64,000 bases of DNA from Cyclobacteriaceae bacterium (GTDB taxonomy: Bacteria > Bacteroidota > Bacteroidia > Cytophagales > Cyclobacteriaceae): positions 62,001-126,000 of the forward strand of contig CATQIH010000013.1 in NCBI GenBank assembly GCA_958296015.1, in the 5' to 3' direction. Of the stretch, positions 25,620 to 34,393 are shown piece by piece. The notes beneath the pieces were generated by a model, which was not told where the DNA came from, made no database searches, and saw only the letters and a program-made list of their open reading frames with translations. The number at the start of each line of letters is the position of its first letter. The first letter of the stretch is position 1. Both the position numbers and the translations under genes were made by a program.

Positions 25620-28600
25620 TTATTTCTGAACGGTTACCCACGCACCTTTCGTATTGGCGTGGATGCTATGATCGTACATGGCCTCTATGGCAGCAGCAGG
25701 CAAGTAAAATTCTCCCTGATAGCTGGCATTCAATATGATTCTGAACACCTTTTTCTCGTTGGCTTTCAGGTCAAAATAGGTATACACCCTGTCATCTCTG
25801 ATGTCCTGGTACTCTGGTATGCTCTGCGACTGGTACTGCGCACTGCCATCCAGCCGGGTGTTGATGATCTCCCAGCCCGAAGGAAATATCTGCGTCAGTG
25901 CCAGGTTGGTGTAATTCCCCTGGATACCAGGGTTGTGCACAGTCACTTCTGCCATAAAATCTTTGCCCTGCGCCATCTGCTCTACGCTAATGGGCGAGCC
26001 GTCTTTGCTTTTATACACCACACTCAGGTCAATCTTATTGGCATCCGCTTTTTCGTCGCCTGCCAGTGGCGTTCCCCGCCTGATGAGCTGCACGTACAAT
26101 GCCTGCTTGCCTTTGTTGGTGATTTTCACTGGCTGCTTTTGGTCAGCTTCTGCTACGAGCACCTGCGTCACAAATTTATCCGATGTGTAGTTATTGTTCA
26201 GTCCGCCCACGGCAATATTTACGTTCATGTTGCCGTCTACCGTAAAACCTTTGGCATATTCGGAGATGGCAATCAGAGCGTATGCGGTGGTCTGTGTGCT
26301 CATCCAATGATCGTTGTCGCTCAGGCTGGCCGAGAGTTGTTTGACCAGTGAGAAGGCTTCTTCCTGCCGGTTGAGGCTGATGAGGGTTTCCAGAATCATC
26401 GCCTGGTCGCGCTCCTGCGAGCCGTAGGTATAGCTCTGAGAAGATGGGGTGTCCACTTCTTTGCTAAGCCCGGCGACCAGCTGCTTGGCAGGTTCCAGTT
26501 GTCCGATCTTTGCGTAGGTAGCGGCCAGCCGCCACTTGGCCAGTGAACTTACTCGGTCACTTTCTCGCATACGGTTCATGGCATCCACCACGGGCCTGTC
26601 CATGAGTGCCAGCGTATACAAACGATATGCCTGTATCAGTGCATCATCTTCCTGAGTCTGTGCATCCGGATTCCACTGCCGTGCCTTGGTGGTCTGAAAC
26701 TCAGCCCATTCGTCCAGCATATTATTTGGTACGAAGTAGCCTTGCTTGTTAGCTTCTATCAGAAAATGCCCTGCGTAGTTGGTGCCCCACAAGTTGGCTG
26801 TACTCTGCCCTGGCCAGTAGGCAAACCCGCCACCGGAAACCTGAAACGATTTGAGCCGGTCGATGGCAGCTTCTATATTTTGCTGAATGCGTTGTTTCTG
26901 GTCATCACTCAGCTTGATGAGTGAGTTCAGGTAAAGCTGCGCAAACACCCCGGAAGTGGTTTGCTCTACACAACCGTGTGGATACTGGATCAGGTACTGT
27001 AGCCGCTGCTCCAGGTTGAGCGGTGGCAGTGAGGACACTTCCAGGGAACCTTCATTGGTACCTGCCATGCCCAGCGGCTCATAACTCAGGTCAAGGGTTT
27101 CTCCGGCTTTCAGTAGCTTGCTCAGGGTGCGGTTGATCTTCGGATTGGCCGCCCTCACCTCCAGCGGCACTTCATAGCTGCTTTTATGACTGCCCGATGT
27201 CACTTCTACGGCCACTTTGGCACGGCCCACCGCCTGATCAGCGGTCAGGTTGAAGAACACCATCTTTTCTCCGGCTTTATCAAAGGTAATGGTTTGCTCT
27301 TTGCTGCCCTGCGTTTTTAGCAGTCCTATTGTTTTCACGTGTACTTTTACCTGTCCTATCACATCATCCGAGGCAAAGACTGTCACAGGCAGGGCTATCT
27401 TTTCTCCGGGACCTACCACCCTGGGCAACGTAGGCAACACCATCAGCGATTGTTTGACGGGCGTGGCTTTTTCTGTAGCACCATAGGCTCCGTCATTAGA
27501 GGCTATTAGCATGGTGCGCACACTGCCTACGTAAGGCGGCAGGGTAATACTATGACTGGCTTCGGCACCGGCTTTCAGAAAGAACGGGCCAATGTGTATG
27601 ACCACCGGCCTGAACCGGCTTTCCTGCTTTTCTTCCACCGGCTTGATCTCTCCATCACCACCAATGGACAGCAGCTTCTCCATACGGGCACCGTAGGCTC
27701 CGATCACCTGGTCGTAAAGGTCCCAGGTCTTCACACCCAACGCTTCGCGGGCATAGAACTTCTTCCACGGTGCAGGGGTCTCAAAATTGGTCAGGTCCAG
27801 CAGTCCTTCGTCTACTACGGCAATGGTATAGGCCATCGGCTGGCCGGTTTCCTCTTTTACTTTTACAGTAAAAGGCCGTTCAGGAGCGAGTGTCTCCGGC
27901 ATGGCAATCACCGGGTGCAACTTTGTCTGGGGGTCTTCTACCGATATTGGATTGACTCCGTACATGCGGATAGGCAGATCATTCTTGGTCTGTGCATGGG
28001 GCTGCAGCAGGCTCACATGCACATACACATTGGGGGTCATTTCTTCAGTGATATCGAACGAAGCACTGGTCTTTTCTTTGGTGGTTTCTACCCAGAAGGC
28101 GTTCAGCACTTTGGTACCGGATTCTATACTGACCAGCGCCCTGCCACCCTCTGCGGAAGGAATGAACAGGCTTGCCTTTTCGCCTACCTGGTACTTCTCC
28201 TTGTCGGTAGTGAAGCTGAGTATGGTAGCACCGCCCATATCACCTCTGCCTTTGCCTGCCCAGCCGGGCCAGTCCATGTAGATAACCTTGCCTGCACTGT
28301 GGCCGGATACCGGGTCAGTTACCCTGACATAATATCTGCCCCACTCAGGACTGTTCACCCGCAGCGTCCAGTCGGCTCTGCCATTGGTGACGTCAACTGT
28401 TCTTTGCTGTAGCGGTGTTTTCTGAGAGCGGCCCACATAGTTGCTCAGGTCTTCGTGTGCGTTGTCCCACCACCATTTCCAGTCGAGCTTAAAGAGGGCC
28501 ACTTTTACTTTGTCGCGGCTGATGGGATGGCCATCGGCATCTACGGCGGCAATCTGCAACGTATGATCTTTGTCGGTGAGCAGCATATTGCGCTTGTCGC

Positions 28601-31169
28601 CTTCGGGTACTTTGATGCCTACAAAGCTTGTGTAGGGGTAATAGGGAATAGACACCGTATTGATGCTGAAATCGCCTCCGTCTTCAAAAACTTTGGTGCG
28701 AAACAATGCCTTCAGCACACCAGGCGCATTTTCTCCGATGTCGGTATTCATGCTGACCTTTGCGTTGCCTTCACTGTCGAGTCTGCCGGAAAATATTTCT
28801 TCTGTGGTAGCACTAAATTCTTTAGATGGATCATCAAAAGAGAAGTTGGGATACCCTTTGAACTGCGTGGTAGCAGGCATGGCACTCATATCAATGGTAG
28901 CCTTCAGGTTGCCAGCAGTAGCACCGTGCAACCAGCGGGCCGACAGCTTAGCCGTCACATTGGCTTTGGCCGCGGTGAGTTGATCTTCTCCAAAATCCAG
29001 CTTGACCTTGAGCCGGTTGGGCTTGACAGCCTCTATCTTGAGCTGCTTGCTGAATGAAGCACTTCCTACCTTTACCTGGGCCGACCAGTTGCCCGTAGGA
29101 GCATCAGCAGGCGTGCTGAGCAGAAAGGAGTACAGCCCTCCGACTGCCTGCTGGCTGACATTCCTGGATTGCAGCTGCCCCTGCGGATTATACAGCTCCA
29201 TAATGACGGGATGCTCTTCGGGCAATATATGTTGCCTGTCTTCCAGCATAAAGTCGAGGTACAGCGAGTCGCCGGGCCGCCATACGCCGCGTTCGCCGTA
29301 GATGTATCCTTTGATGCCTTTCTGTATCTTCTCGCCGCTCACGTCGAAGTTACTCAGCGAAAGAGAAGAACCATCGTCCAGTTTCAGGTAGCCCGACGCT
29401 TTGTCTGTCTTGGCTACGATGGCAAACGGTTTGGTAGTCAAGGGAATACTGACCATCCCGTTGCTTCCTGATTTTGCGCTGCCAATGGGCTGTTGCTGGA
29501 AGTCGTAGACAGTGACCTGTACGTTTTCCATGGGTTTGGTAGACTGGATATTGGATACAAAGACGGTGAGGTCGCCCTGTTCGCCTCTCTTGGCAATCAA
29601 GCCGATGTCTGAGGCAAAGACGAGCTTGGAAGCCTCCCGCCGCTTACCATAATAGGAGCTGTGGCAGGGATTATCTCTCTGTCGCCAGTCGTAGTCTTCA
29701 TCGTAGTAGGAGTTGTCCCAATAGCTGCTTTCCTCCTCTGCTTCGCTCCAGTCTTCATCTACTGTTTGCAGGTCATCCGAAGAGGCCAGTCCCGGACAGA
29801 AGTATAAGGAGTACTCCTTACTGAAATTAATGCCTACCTGGTAGACGGCACCTTGTTGAATATCTACCAGTTCTGATAGGTCAAGGGTAAACCGGTTCCA
29901 CGTATTCAGGTTGGTGACGCCTGCTGTTTCCAGGTCAATTTTTTTCTGTTTGATCAGGCGACCTACCCTTCTTAGCTCCTCATTGCCGCCCATCGGGTTG
30001 ACTTGCAGGTATTGCAGTACGTTATCTTCAAATATCTGCACCACGCTTACATCCACCGCTTTCAATCCTACGGCTTTGAAGGGCAGGATCATCTGGTCTT
30101 TGCCTACCATGATCACTCCTTTGTTGGCATCTATGGCTACTTCGGGTTCTTTTTTGGGCAGCGGGATCAATTGCTCAAAGGCACTGGTCAGTTTTTGCCC
30201 ATCCCAGCTTTTTACGTTTTTAGATACTTTGATCAACAGCTCATCCAGGTTTGCCAGGCTATTTTGCGAGGGATAAATCTTCAGCTCGTTCTTGTTGATC
30301 ACCCAGCGGGGCGCATTATCCTGCTGCGACTCACTGCCGACGTAGAGCAGCCCGGAAAAGTTTTGCTCTGTGGAGATAGGATTGGAAAATATGACTGACA
30401 AATACTGTTCGCCATTTTGCACAAGGCTGGCTGACAGGACACTGTAGTCTCCCAGGGAAGGAATGGTGACGGTCTGCTGTCCTTGCATGTCCACATCAAT
30501 CGGGGCACCTGCCCATTGCACTTCCATCTTACCGGCTGCTTCTTTACGGATGATGTTCTTCACCTCAAAGCTATGCCGGGTGTCTTCTTCGTGCTTCCAG
30601 ACCACCGGCAGCTTGCTTCCGTTCTGGCTGGCTGCGATCATCTTCTCCACCGCCTCATTGCTGGCCACGTCGGCGGTCTGTACGTAGCCCAGCAGCCTGT
30701 ATTTCTCTTTGTCTTCGAGGCTCTCGGTTTCCAGTCCCATGAGTTTCACCTCGTATGCCTGTTGTATTGTCTGAAAACTGAAGAGGAAGTTCTCCAGGTC
30801 ACCCGTAGCATCGGTCACCTTGCTCAGTGCAAAGCGCGCCTCATATTTTGTGTTGGAAGGCAGCCTGTTGTCAGGTGTAAACACAATAGTGCGCTGGTCT
30901 TCCCACGAGGCAGTTCCTTTGATGGATGGCGTAAAGTCAAACAACGTCTGATCGATCTGCGCTCCGGGTTTGGCATCTGTTGCATCCTGTGCCAGCCGCA
31001 CCTTGATGGTGCTATTGCTTTTGACCACCCCGGCGGTGAAGCCTCCAATATACTGGGTATAAAGAGCCGCTTTGCTTTCTTCCGGCTTTTTATCATGATC
31101 CGTACAAGCAAACGTGCCAATCAGCAAGCATATGATGATCAGTCGGGAGAGAAGGGAGCGTGGTTTCAT
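25620..31169 (-). CDS. Alpha-2-macroglobulin family lipoprotein
   Basis: 1849 residues with a lipoprotein signal (LLIGTFAC, Cys22). Tandem MG domains fill the N-terminal two-thirds. The thioester motif GCVEQ gives Cys1400 and Gln1403, the reactive bond that traps attacking proteases, followed by the alpha-helical thioester domain (PGQSTANLWGTNYAGHFL) and a receptor-binding-like C-terminus. An aromatic/acidic insert (SYWDNSYYDEDYDW) lies near residue 485. The protein sits in the periplasm and, with PBP1C encoded right after it, is thought to guard and repair the wall after damage. Overlap or near-overlap of the two genes supports co-transcription. Confidence 0.93.
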   Translation of the reverse strand: MKPRSLLSRLIIICLLIGTFACTDHDKKPEESKAALYTQYIGGFTAGVVKSNSTIKVRLAQDATDAKPGAQIDQTLFDFTPSIKGTASWEDQRTIVFTPDNRLPSNTKYEARFALSKVTDATGDLENFLFSFQTIQQAYEVKLMGLETESLEDKEKYRLLGYVQTADVASNEAVEKMIAASQNGSKLPVVWKHEEDTRHSFEVKNIIRKEAAGKMEVQWAGAPIDVDMQGQQTVTIPSLGDYSVLSASLVQNGEQYLSVIFSNPISTEQNFSGLLYVGSESQQDNAPRWVINKNELKIYPSQNSLANLDELLIKVSKNVKSWDGQKLTSAFEQLIPLPKKEPEVAIDANKGVIMVGKDQMILPFKAVGLKAVDVSVVQIFEDNVLQYLQVNPMGGNEELRRVGRLIKQKKIDLETAGVTNLNTWNRFTLDLSELVDIQQGAVYQVGINFSKEYSLYFCPGLASSDDLQTVDEDWSEAEEESSYWDNSYYDEDYDWRQRDNPCHSSYYGKRREASKLVFASDIGLIAKRGEQGDLTVFVSNIQSTKPMENVQVTVYDFQQQPIGSAKSGSNGMVSIPLTTKPFAIVAKTDKASGYLKLDDGSSLSLSNFDVSGEKIQKGIKGYIYGERGVWRPGDSLYLDFMLEDRQHILPEEHPVIMELYNPQGQLQSRNVSQQAVGGLYSFLLSTPADAPTGNWSAQVKVGSASFSKQLKIEAVKPNRLKVKLDFGEDQLTAAKANVTAKLSARWLHGATAGNLKATIDMSAMPATTQFKGYPNFSFDDPSKEFSATTEEIFSGRLDSEGNAKVSMNTDIGENAPGVLKALFRTKVFEDGGDFSINTVSIPYYPYTSFVGIKVPEGDKRNMLLTDKDHTLQIAAVDADGHPISRDKVKVALFKLDWKWWWDNAHEDLSNYVGRSQKTPLQQRTVDVTNGRADWTLRVNSPEWGRYYVRVTDPVSGHSAGKVIYMDWPGWAGKGRGDMGGATILSFTTDKEKYQVGEKASLFIPSAEGGRALVSIESGTKVLNAFWVETTKEKTSASFDITEEMTPNVYVHVSLLQPHAQTKNDLPIRMYGVNPISVEDPQTKLHPVIAMPETLAPERPFTVKVKEETGQPMAYTIAVVDEGLLDLTNFETPAPWKKFYAREALGVKTWDLYDQVIGAYGARMEKLLSIGGDGEIKPVEEKQESRFRPVVIHIGPFFLKAGAEASHSITLPPYVGSVRTMLIASNDGAYGATEKATPVKQSLMVLPTLPRVVGPGEKIALPVTVFASDDVIGQVKVHVKTIGLLKTQGSKEQTITFDKAGEKMVFFNLTADQAVGRAKVAVEVTSGSHKSSYEVPLEVRAANPKINRTLSKLLKAGETLDLSYEPLGMAGTNEGSLEVSSLPPLNLEQRLQYLIQYPHGCVEQTTSGVFAQLYLNSLIKLSDDQKQRIQQNIEAAIDRLKSFQVSGGGFAYWPGQSTANLWGTNYAGHFLIEANKQGYFVPNNMLDEWAEFQTTKARQWNPDAQTQEDDALIQAYRLYTLALMDRPVVDAMNRMRESDRVSSLAKWRLAATYAKIGQLEPAKQLVAGLSKEVDTPSSQSYTYGSQERDQAMILETLISLNRQEEAFSLVKQLSASLSDNDHWMSTQTTAYALIAISEYAKGFTVDGNMNVNIAVGGLNNNYTSDKFVTQVLVAEADQKQPVKITNKGKQALYVQLIRRGTPLAGDEKADANKIDLSVVYKSKDGSPISVEQMAQGKDFMAEVTVHNPGIQGNYTNLALTQIFPSGWEIINTRLDGSAQYQSQSIPEYQDIRDDRVYTYFDLKANEKKVFRIILNASYQGEFYLPAAAIEAMYDHSIHANTKGAWVTVQK

Positions 31170-31259
31170 GGATACAAGGTATGGTGATTTTTTTTAAATA
31201 ACAGGCTGTTGCAGAAAATCCTCTATGCAAGTTCAACGCCTTATAAACAACACAAACTT

Positions 31260-31300
31260 TTCAAGTCCTGAAGATTTGAAAAGTCTGTTGGTATGCTGTA
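31260..31300. repeat. Inverted repeat between the macroglobulin gene and the palindromic element
   Basis: ACTTTTCAA and TTTGAAAAGT can pair across an 11-base spacer. It may act as a terminator for the minus-strand gene ending at 31592, but it has no T run and could simply be one of the intergenic palindromes common in this phylum. Confidence 0.45.
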
Positions 31301-31318
31301 TGTATTGCATAATTTACT

Positions 31319-31565
31319 ATTTCATTATACTAGCGCAAGTATCCGCTTGTGTTGAATGAATATACAAGCGGACGCTCAATGCTGTCAATTTAAGAACTCA
31401 TTGTCAGTCGCCCGCGTCCTCGCGGGTGACGATTATGTGAAGGCATCTTGCCTTCTGAGGCTGGAAGCCTCAAAGATATTAATCACTCGCCAGGAGGCGA
31501 GCGATTGTTTTCCTAAGTTGACGGCATTGAGCGGATGCTTGCGCTAGTTTTCTGTAAAATGAAAT
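31319..31565. repeat. Composite palindromic element with nested hairpins (REP/BIME- or MITE-like)
   Basis: A ~247-bp element. Its ends are inverted copies: left arm 31329-31347 plus 31377-31394, right arm 31513-31548, nearly perfect once a 29-base insert (31348-31376, itself a hairpin CCGCTTGT/ACAAGCGG) is removed from the left arm. ATTTCATT (31319) and AATGAAAT (31558) extend the match. Inside are four tight hairpins: 31407-31430 (CCCGCG/CGCGGG, loop tcct), 31439-31455 (GAAGGCA/TGCCTTC), 31456-31472 (TGAGGCT/AGCCTCA) and 31481-31506 (CTCGCC/GGCGAG, loop agga). The first and last, and the two middle ones, are inverted versions of each other. No protein is encoded. Confidence 0.85.
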
Positions 31566-31591
31566 ATTATTTATAACTTAAGTGAAGCAAC

Positions 31592-32239
31592 TTATTTCCC
31601 TTTGCGCTTTACCTGGATGCCGAGCATTTCCAGCCATTGCGGATGGTCTTTGAGGGCCACACGAGCAGCTGCTTTGAAGTCTCTCATCCATTCGTCGATG
31701 ACCTGGATGGCTTTGTCCCGTTTTTCTGTGGCATCTTGGGCCTCCCCTTTTCTTTGCATCTGCTGCTGACGTGCATGGATGATGGCATCTGTCATGGCTT
31801 TGGTTTGCGAAAGTTCATCTACGCCCACGCCATACTTGCCCATGTCTTCGGCAATCAGGTCAATCTTATCATAGAAGGTGATTGCCTGCGAAAGCCATGC
31901 CTCGCGGGGCCGCTTTCTTTCTCCGGCAATATCCAGGCGAGCTTGCATCCCCCGGTTGTTTTCATAAGCCATACGGGCCAGGGAAACATGCTTTTTGTAG
32001 ATCTTCTGCGTTTCTTTCTCATGTTTTTGCAGGAAATCTGTAGATTCTACCTGCAAAGCATAGTTTTCGTTCTTGCGTATCTGAAACTGCTTTGCACTCT
32101 CGTTGAATAGCCTACCTTCTGTTAGTTTCTTATGGTTGTAAGTAACGGTAGCCAGTTTTTCCCGCATCTCCTGGTGGTTCAGTGCGTTTTCAATAGAGTA
32201 TTGGGTTTCTAGAATCTTGCGATCAATTGCATTAGCCAT
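31592..32239 (-). CDS. Orphan protein, member of a two-copy family in this window (copy A)
   Basis: 215 residues from ATG 32239 (MANAIDRKILETQYS); the longer frame to 32329 adds a hydrophobic stretch read through the promoter region and is not preferred. Highly charged and helical, no signal peptide. The C-terminal third, RKGEAQDATEKRDKAIQVID then W..DFKAAARVALKDHPQWLEMLGIQV, matches the protein at 39302-39946 almost position by position, and the two have nearly equal length. Function is unknown. The stop lies 27 bases from the composite palindromic element. Confidence 0.75.
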   Translation of the reverse strand: MANAIDRKILETQYSIENALNHQEMREKLATVTYNHKKLTEGRLFNESAKQFQIRKNENYALQVESTDFLQKHEKETQKIYKKHVSLARMAYENNRGMQARLDIAGERKRPREAWLSQAITFYDKIDLIAEDMGKYGVGVDELSQTKAMTDAIIHARQQQMQRKGEAQDATEKRDKAIQVIDEWMRDFKAAARVALKDHPQWLEMLGIQVKRKGK

Positions 32240-32339
32240 CTTTTTCTTTTTTTGAGGTTTTATACTACGAATACCCAAAAGTAAAACCCGAAGTAGCATA
32301 AAAATAACCCAAAAGCTGTCAGGCATCACCTGTGTAAGA

Positions 32340-32762
32340 TTGTAAAGAAAGTGCTAATGTTGCGGCTGGTCTTTCGAAGATTATAAAAAATTTTGCAAAG
32401 TTGCTCCCGGCCATTTTTTCCTGAACAAAAACCGTAGGGAGTACCTACATATTACACAGAAAGCACATGACATCGAAGAGCAAGGCTGCAAAACGGGTTT
32501 TGGTGCAAGAAAAAGGTAAGGCACAGACTGCTATATTATTTTTCTTCGTGCGCATGTAATATGGAGCAGCTCCCGATAGTTTTTCACTTAGTTACCATGG
32601 CAGGGAGCACGCTCCGGTCGTTTTTTCCCGCTGACAAGCCGTCGGCAGGTGCCACACCTCATGTAAGGCAGGGTACGGATTGATCAGCAACCCCTCCCAA
32701 CAATTTCCTAACGCATACAAAGTGACTGTTGTGCTGGGGTGTGAGGTGGGGTAAGTTACTGC
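32340..32762. other. Intergenic region, no gene recognised
   Basis: About 420 bases upstream of copy A. It holds GC-rich short words and no supported reading frame; a 68-residue frame on the minus strand (32592-32798) has no family-like features and is left out. Confidence 0.5.
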
Positions 32763-33125
32763 ATGGTATATGAGTTTGTGGAAAGGAAAAGCCAACATAT
32801 CAGTTATAATATATCATTGAAAATGGTTATGTTAAGGGCGTTTGTGTTGTGTAATAAGAATAAGGACGAGAAAACCGATAATGATATTAAGGCTTCTGTT
32901 AATGAAAATATTTGCTCTTTGAGTAATTTATGCGGTAACGAAAAGAGAAATATCGAGTCAATAGTTCTGCTCAAAATCATGTATCTGTGTCCTTTTGATA
33001 GTGGCATGTGAGGACACAAGCCACGGCTTCAGAGGTTGATTGAAAGATACCACTTCATTCCACTGTTTGACCTCTACCTCACGCCAAACAAAACCATCAA
33101 CTCATCGTTTCTCGAAGAAGAATGA
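32763..33125 (+). pseudogene. Decayed reading frame ahead of the methyltransferase
   Basis: An 82-codon open frame (32763-33011) ends in TGA, and the same frame then continues for 37 codons (33012-33125) as GHKPRLQRLIERYHFIPLF...NSSFLEEE. That tail reads like genuine coding sequence and its stop overlaps the next ATG by four bases (ATGA), the usual spacing of a translationally coupled pair. The first part is AT-rich and unconvincing. The most economical reading is that the C-terminus of an operon partner survives and the rest is lost or altered. Family not recognised. Confidence 0.4.
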
Positions 33126-33685
33126 ATATACAATATGCAGCGTACTTGATTGTGGCTATATTCTTTGTCATGGACTTTCTCATACGTAAGGATAGCAAGG
33201 CGACCAGTATGCGCAAGACGAAGGATGATAACAATACCACCAAGTTTATCGTGCTGACTTTCCTTGCTATTCTGCTTTCCGCAGAAGTGTTCAACTATTT
33301 CCATCTGGGGCAATTTGATAATACAGTGCTGGCCATTGTTGCCTTGATGCTTATGCTTTCCGGGCTTGTCATACGCATTTATGCTATGTCAAAACTCAGG
33401 GCTTTCTATACAAGAACTTTACTGACAACAGACCAACAAGTGCTTATTACCACAGGACTATACAAAACCATAAGGCATCCGGGATACCTGGGGACTATGT
33501 TGATTTGGGTATTCTTTGGCTTTGCAGTTGAGAACTATTTCGTTGTTGTGATAGGAATACTGCTAACCTTTATTGCCTATTCATACAGAATAAGGAATGA
33601 AGAAACAATGTTGCTCAGCCAGTTCGGACAAGCATATGAAGACTATCAAAAAAGCACCTGGAGAATCATGCCATACGTTTGGTAA
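33122..33685 (+). CDS. Isoprenylcysteine carboxyl methyltransferase (ICMT/PEMT)-family membrane protein
   Basis: 187 residues with four to five membrane helices. The family signature is clear: GLYKTIRHPGYLGTML in the middle and RIRNEETMLLSQFGQAYEDYQKSTWRIMPYVW at the end, the SAM-binding region of ICMT/PEMT-like methyltransferases. Bacterial members methylate lipids or other small hydrophobic substrates; the target here is unknown. The start overlaps the stop of a decayed upstream frame by four bases. Confidence 0.85.
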   Translation: MNIQYAAYLIVAIFFVMDFLIRKDSKATSMRKTKDDNNTTKFIVLTFLAILLSAEVFNYFHLGQFDNTVLAIVALMLMLSGLVIRIYAMSKLRAFYTRTLLTTDQQVLITTGLYKTIRHPGYLGTMLIWVFFGFAVENYFVVVIGILLTFIAYSYRIRNEETMLLSQFGQAYEDYQKSTWRIMPYVW

Positions 33686-33700
33686 AAAATGTGTATATGA

Positions 33701-34081
33701 ATGGATAAAAAAGATCAAACAACTACGCGAATAGATAAAAATGAAGCTATAGAGATTGCACCTAAGTATATTGATCTTGTAAGTGATAAGTATTCTATTA
33801 AAAACGTTATATTATTTGGTTCCTATGCCAAAGGCAATCACCATGCTGATAGTGATATAGATTTAGCTATTGTCATGGAATTAACAGATGATGTTATTGA
33901 CATGCAAATTGAGCTAATGAATATGCGTACAGACAATGACTTATTGATAGAGCCACATCCTTTCAACAAAGCTGATTTTCTTGCCACTAATCCTGTAGTG
34001 GCAGAAATATTAAAAGATGGCGTGGAGATAAATCACAGGAAATCTAAGCAGATACCGCTACCAGTGTTGACCTCACATTAA
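33701..34081 (+). CDS. Minimal nucleotidyltransferase (MNT-like), without HEPN partner
   Basis: 126 residues. The nucleotidyltransferase signature is complete: FGSYAKGNHHADSDIDLAI gives the GS and the DxD metal ligands, and a third acidic residue may be in LLIEPHPF. Such proteins usually pair with HEPN proteins as toxin-antitoxin systems, where MNT adds AMP to the toxin. No HEPN frame is seen on either side, so this copy is solitary. The N-terminal extension of about 40 residues (RIDKNEAIEIAPKYIDLVSD) is typical of free-standing members. Confidence 0.85.
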   Translation: MDKKDQTTTRIDKNEAIEIAPKYIDLVSDKYSIKNVILFGSYAKGNHHADSDIDLAIVMELTDDVIDMQIELMNMRTDNDLLIEPHPFNKADFLATNPVVAEILKDGVEINHRKSKQIPLPVLTSH

Positions 34082-34393
34082 ATGTCATTTCAGTTTTGCA
34101 TTTAAAAACGCTGACATTCAGGCGGCGGGCAAACTAAATGTACTAATGTGGCTGTTTTGCTTTGAGATTAATAAATGAAAGGCTGTTGCTCTTAACCTGC
34201 CAAAACGATGCGATCTTACAATGTCTGAAATGCGATAGGTTTTATGATTTATCAGCAGCACTGCTAAAAAGTGTCCCGCAAAACATCCGCAGAACGTTCT
34301 TCGTTCTACAGCCGGACATCAGCCAGCAGTTTTGATCAACAACGCCTGGCTATAAACCTCATTTATCAATCATTATCATACATATTCAAGATT
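34082..34393. other. Intergenic region with a long imperfect palindrome
   Basis: About 310 bases before the SDR epimerase. A palindrome spans 34260-34330: ACTGCT/AGCAGT at the ends, TGTCC (34272)/GGACA (34314) inside, and an AGAACG/CGTTCT hairpin (34291-34307) at the centre. The rest shows nothing recognisable. The open frame upstream of ATG 34394 runs through this palindrome and is not considered coding. Confidence 0.6.

Noticed and set aside
30483-31187. Long plus-strand frames over the macroglobulin gene and other large genes
   Set aside because: They are antisense shadows of well-supported genes with no family features.
32592-32798. 68-residue minus-strand frame
   Set aside because: No start context, conservation signal or motif could be seen.
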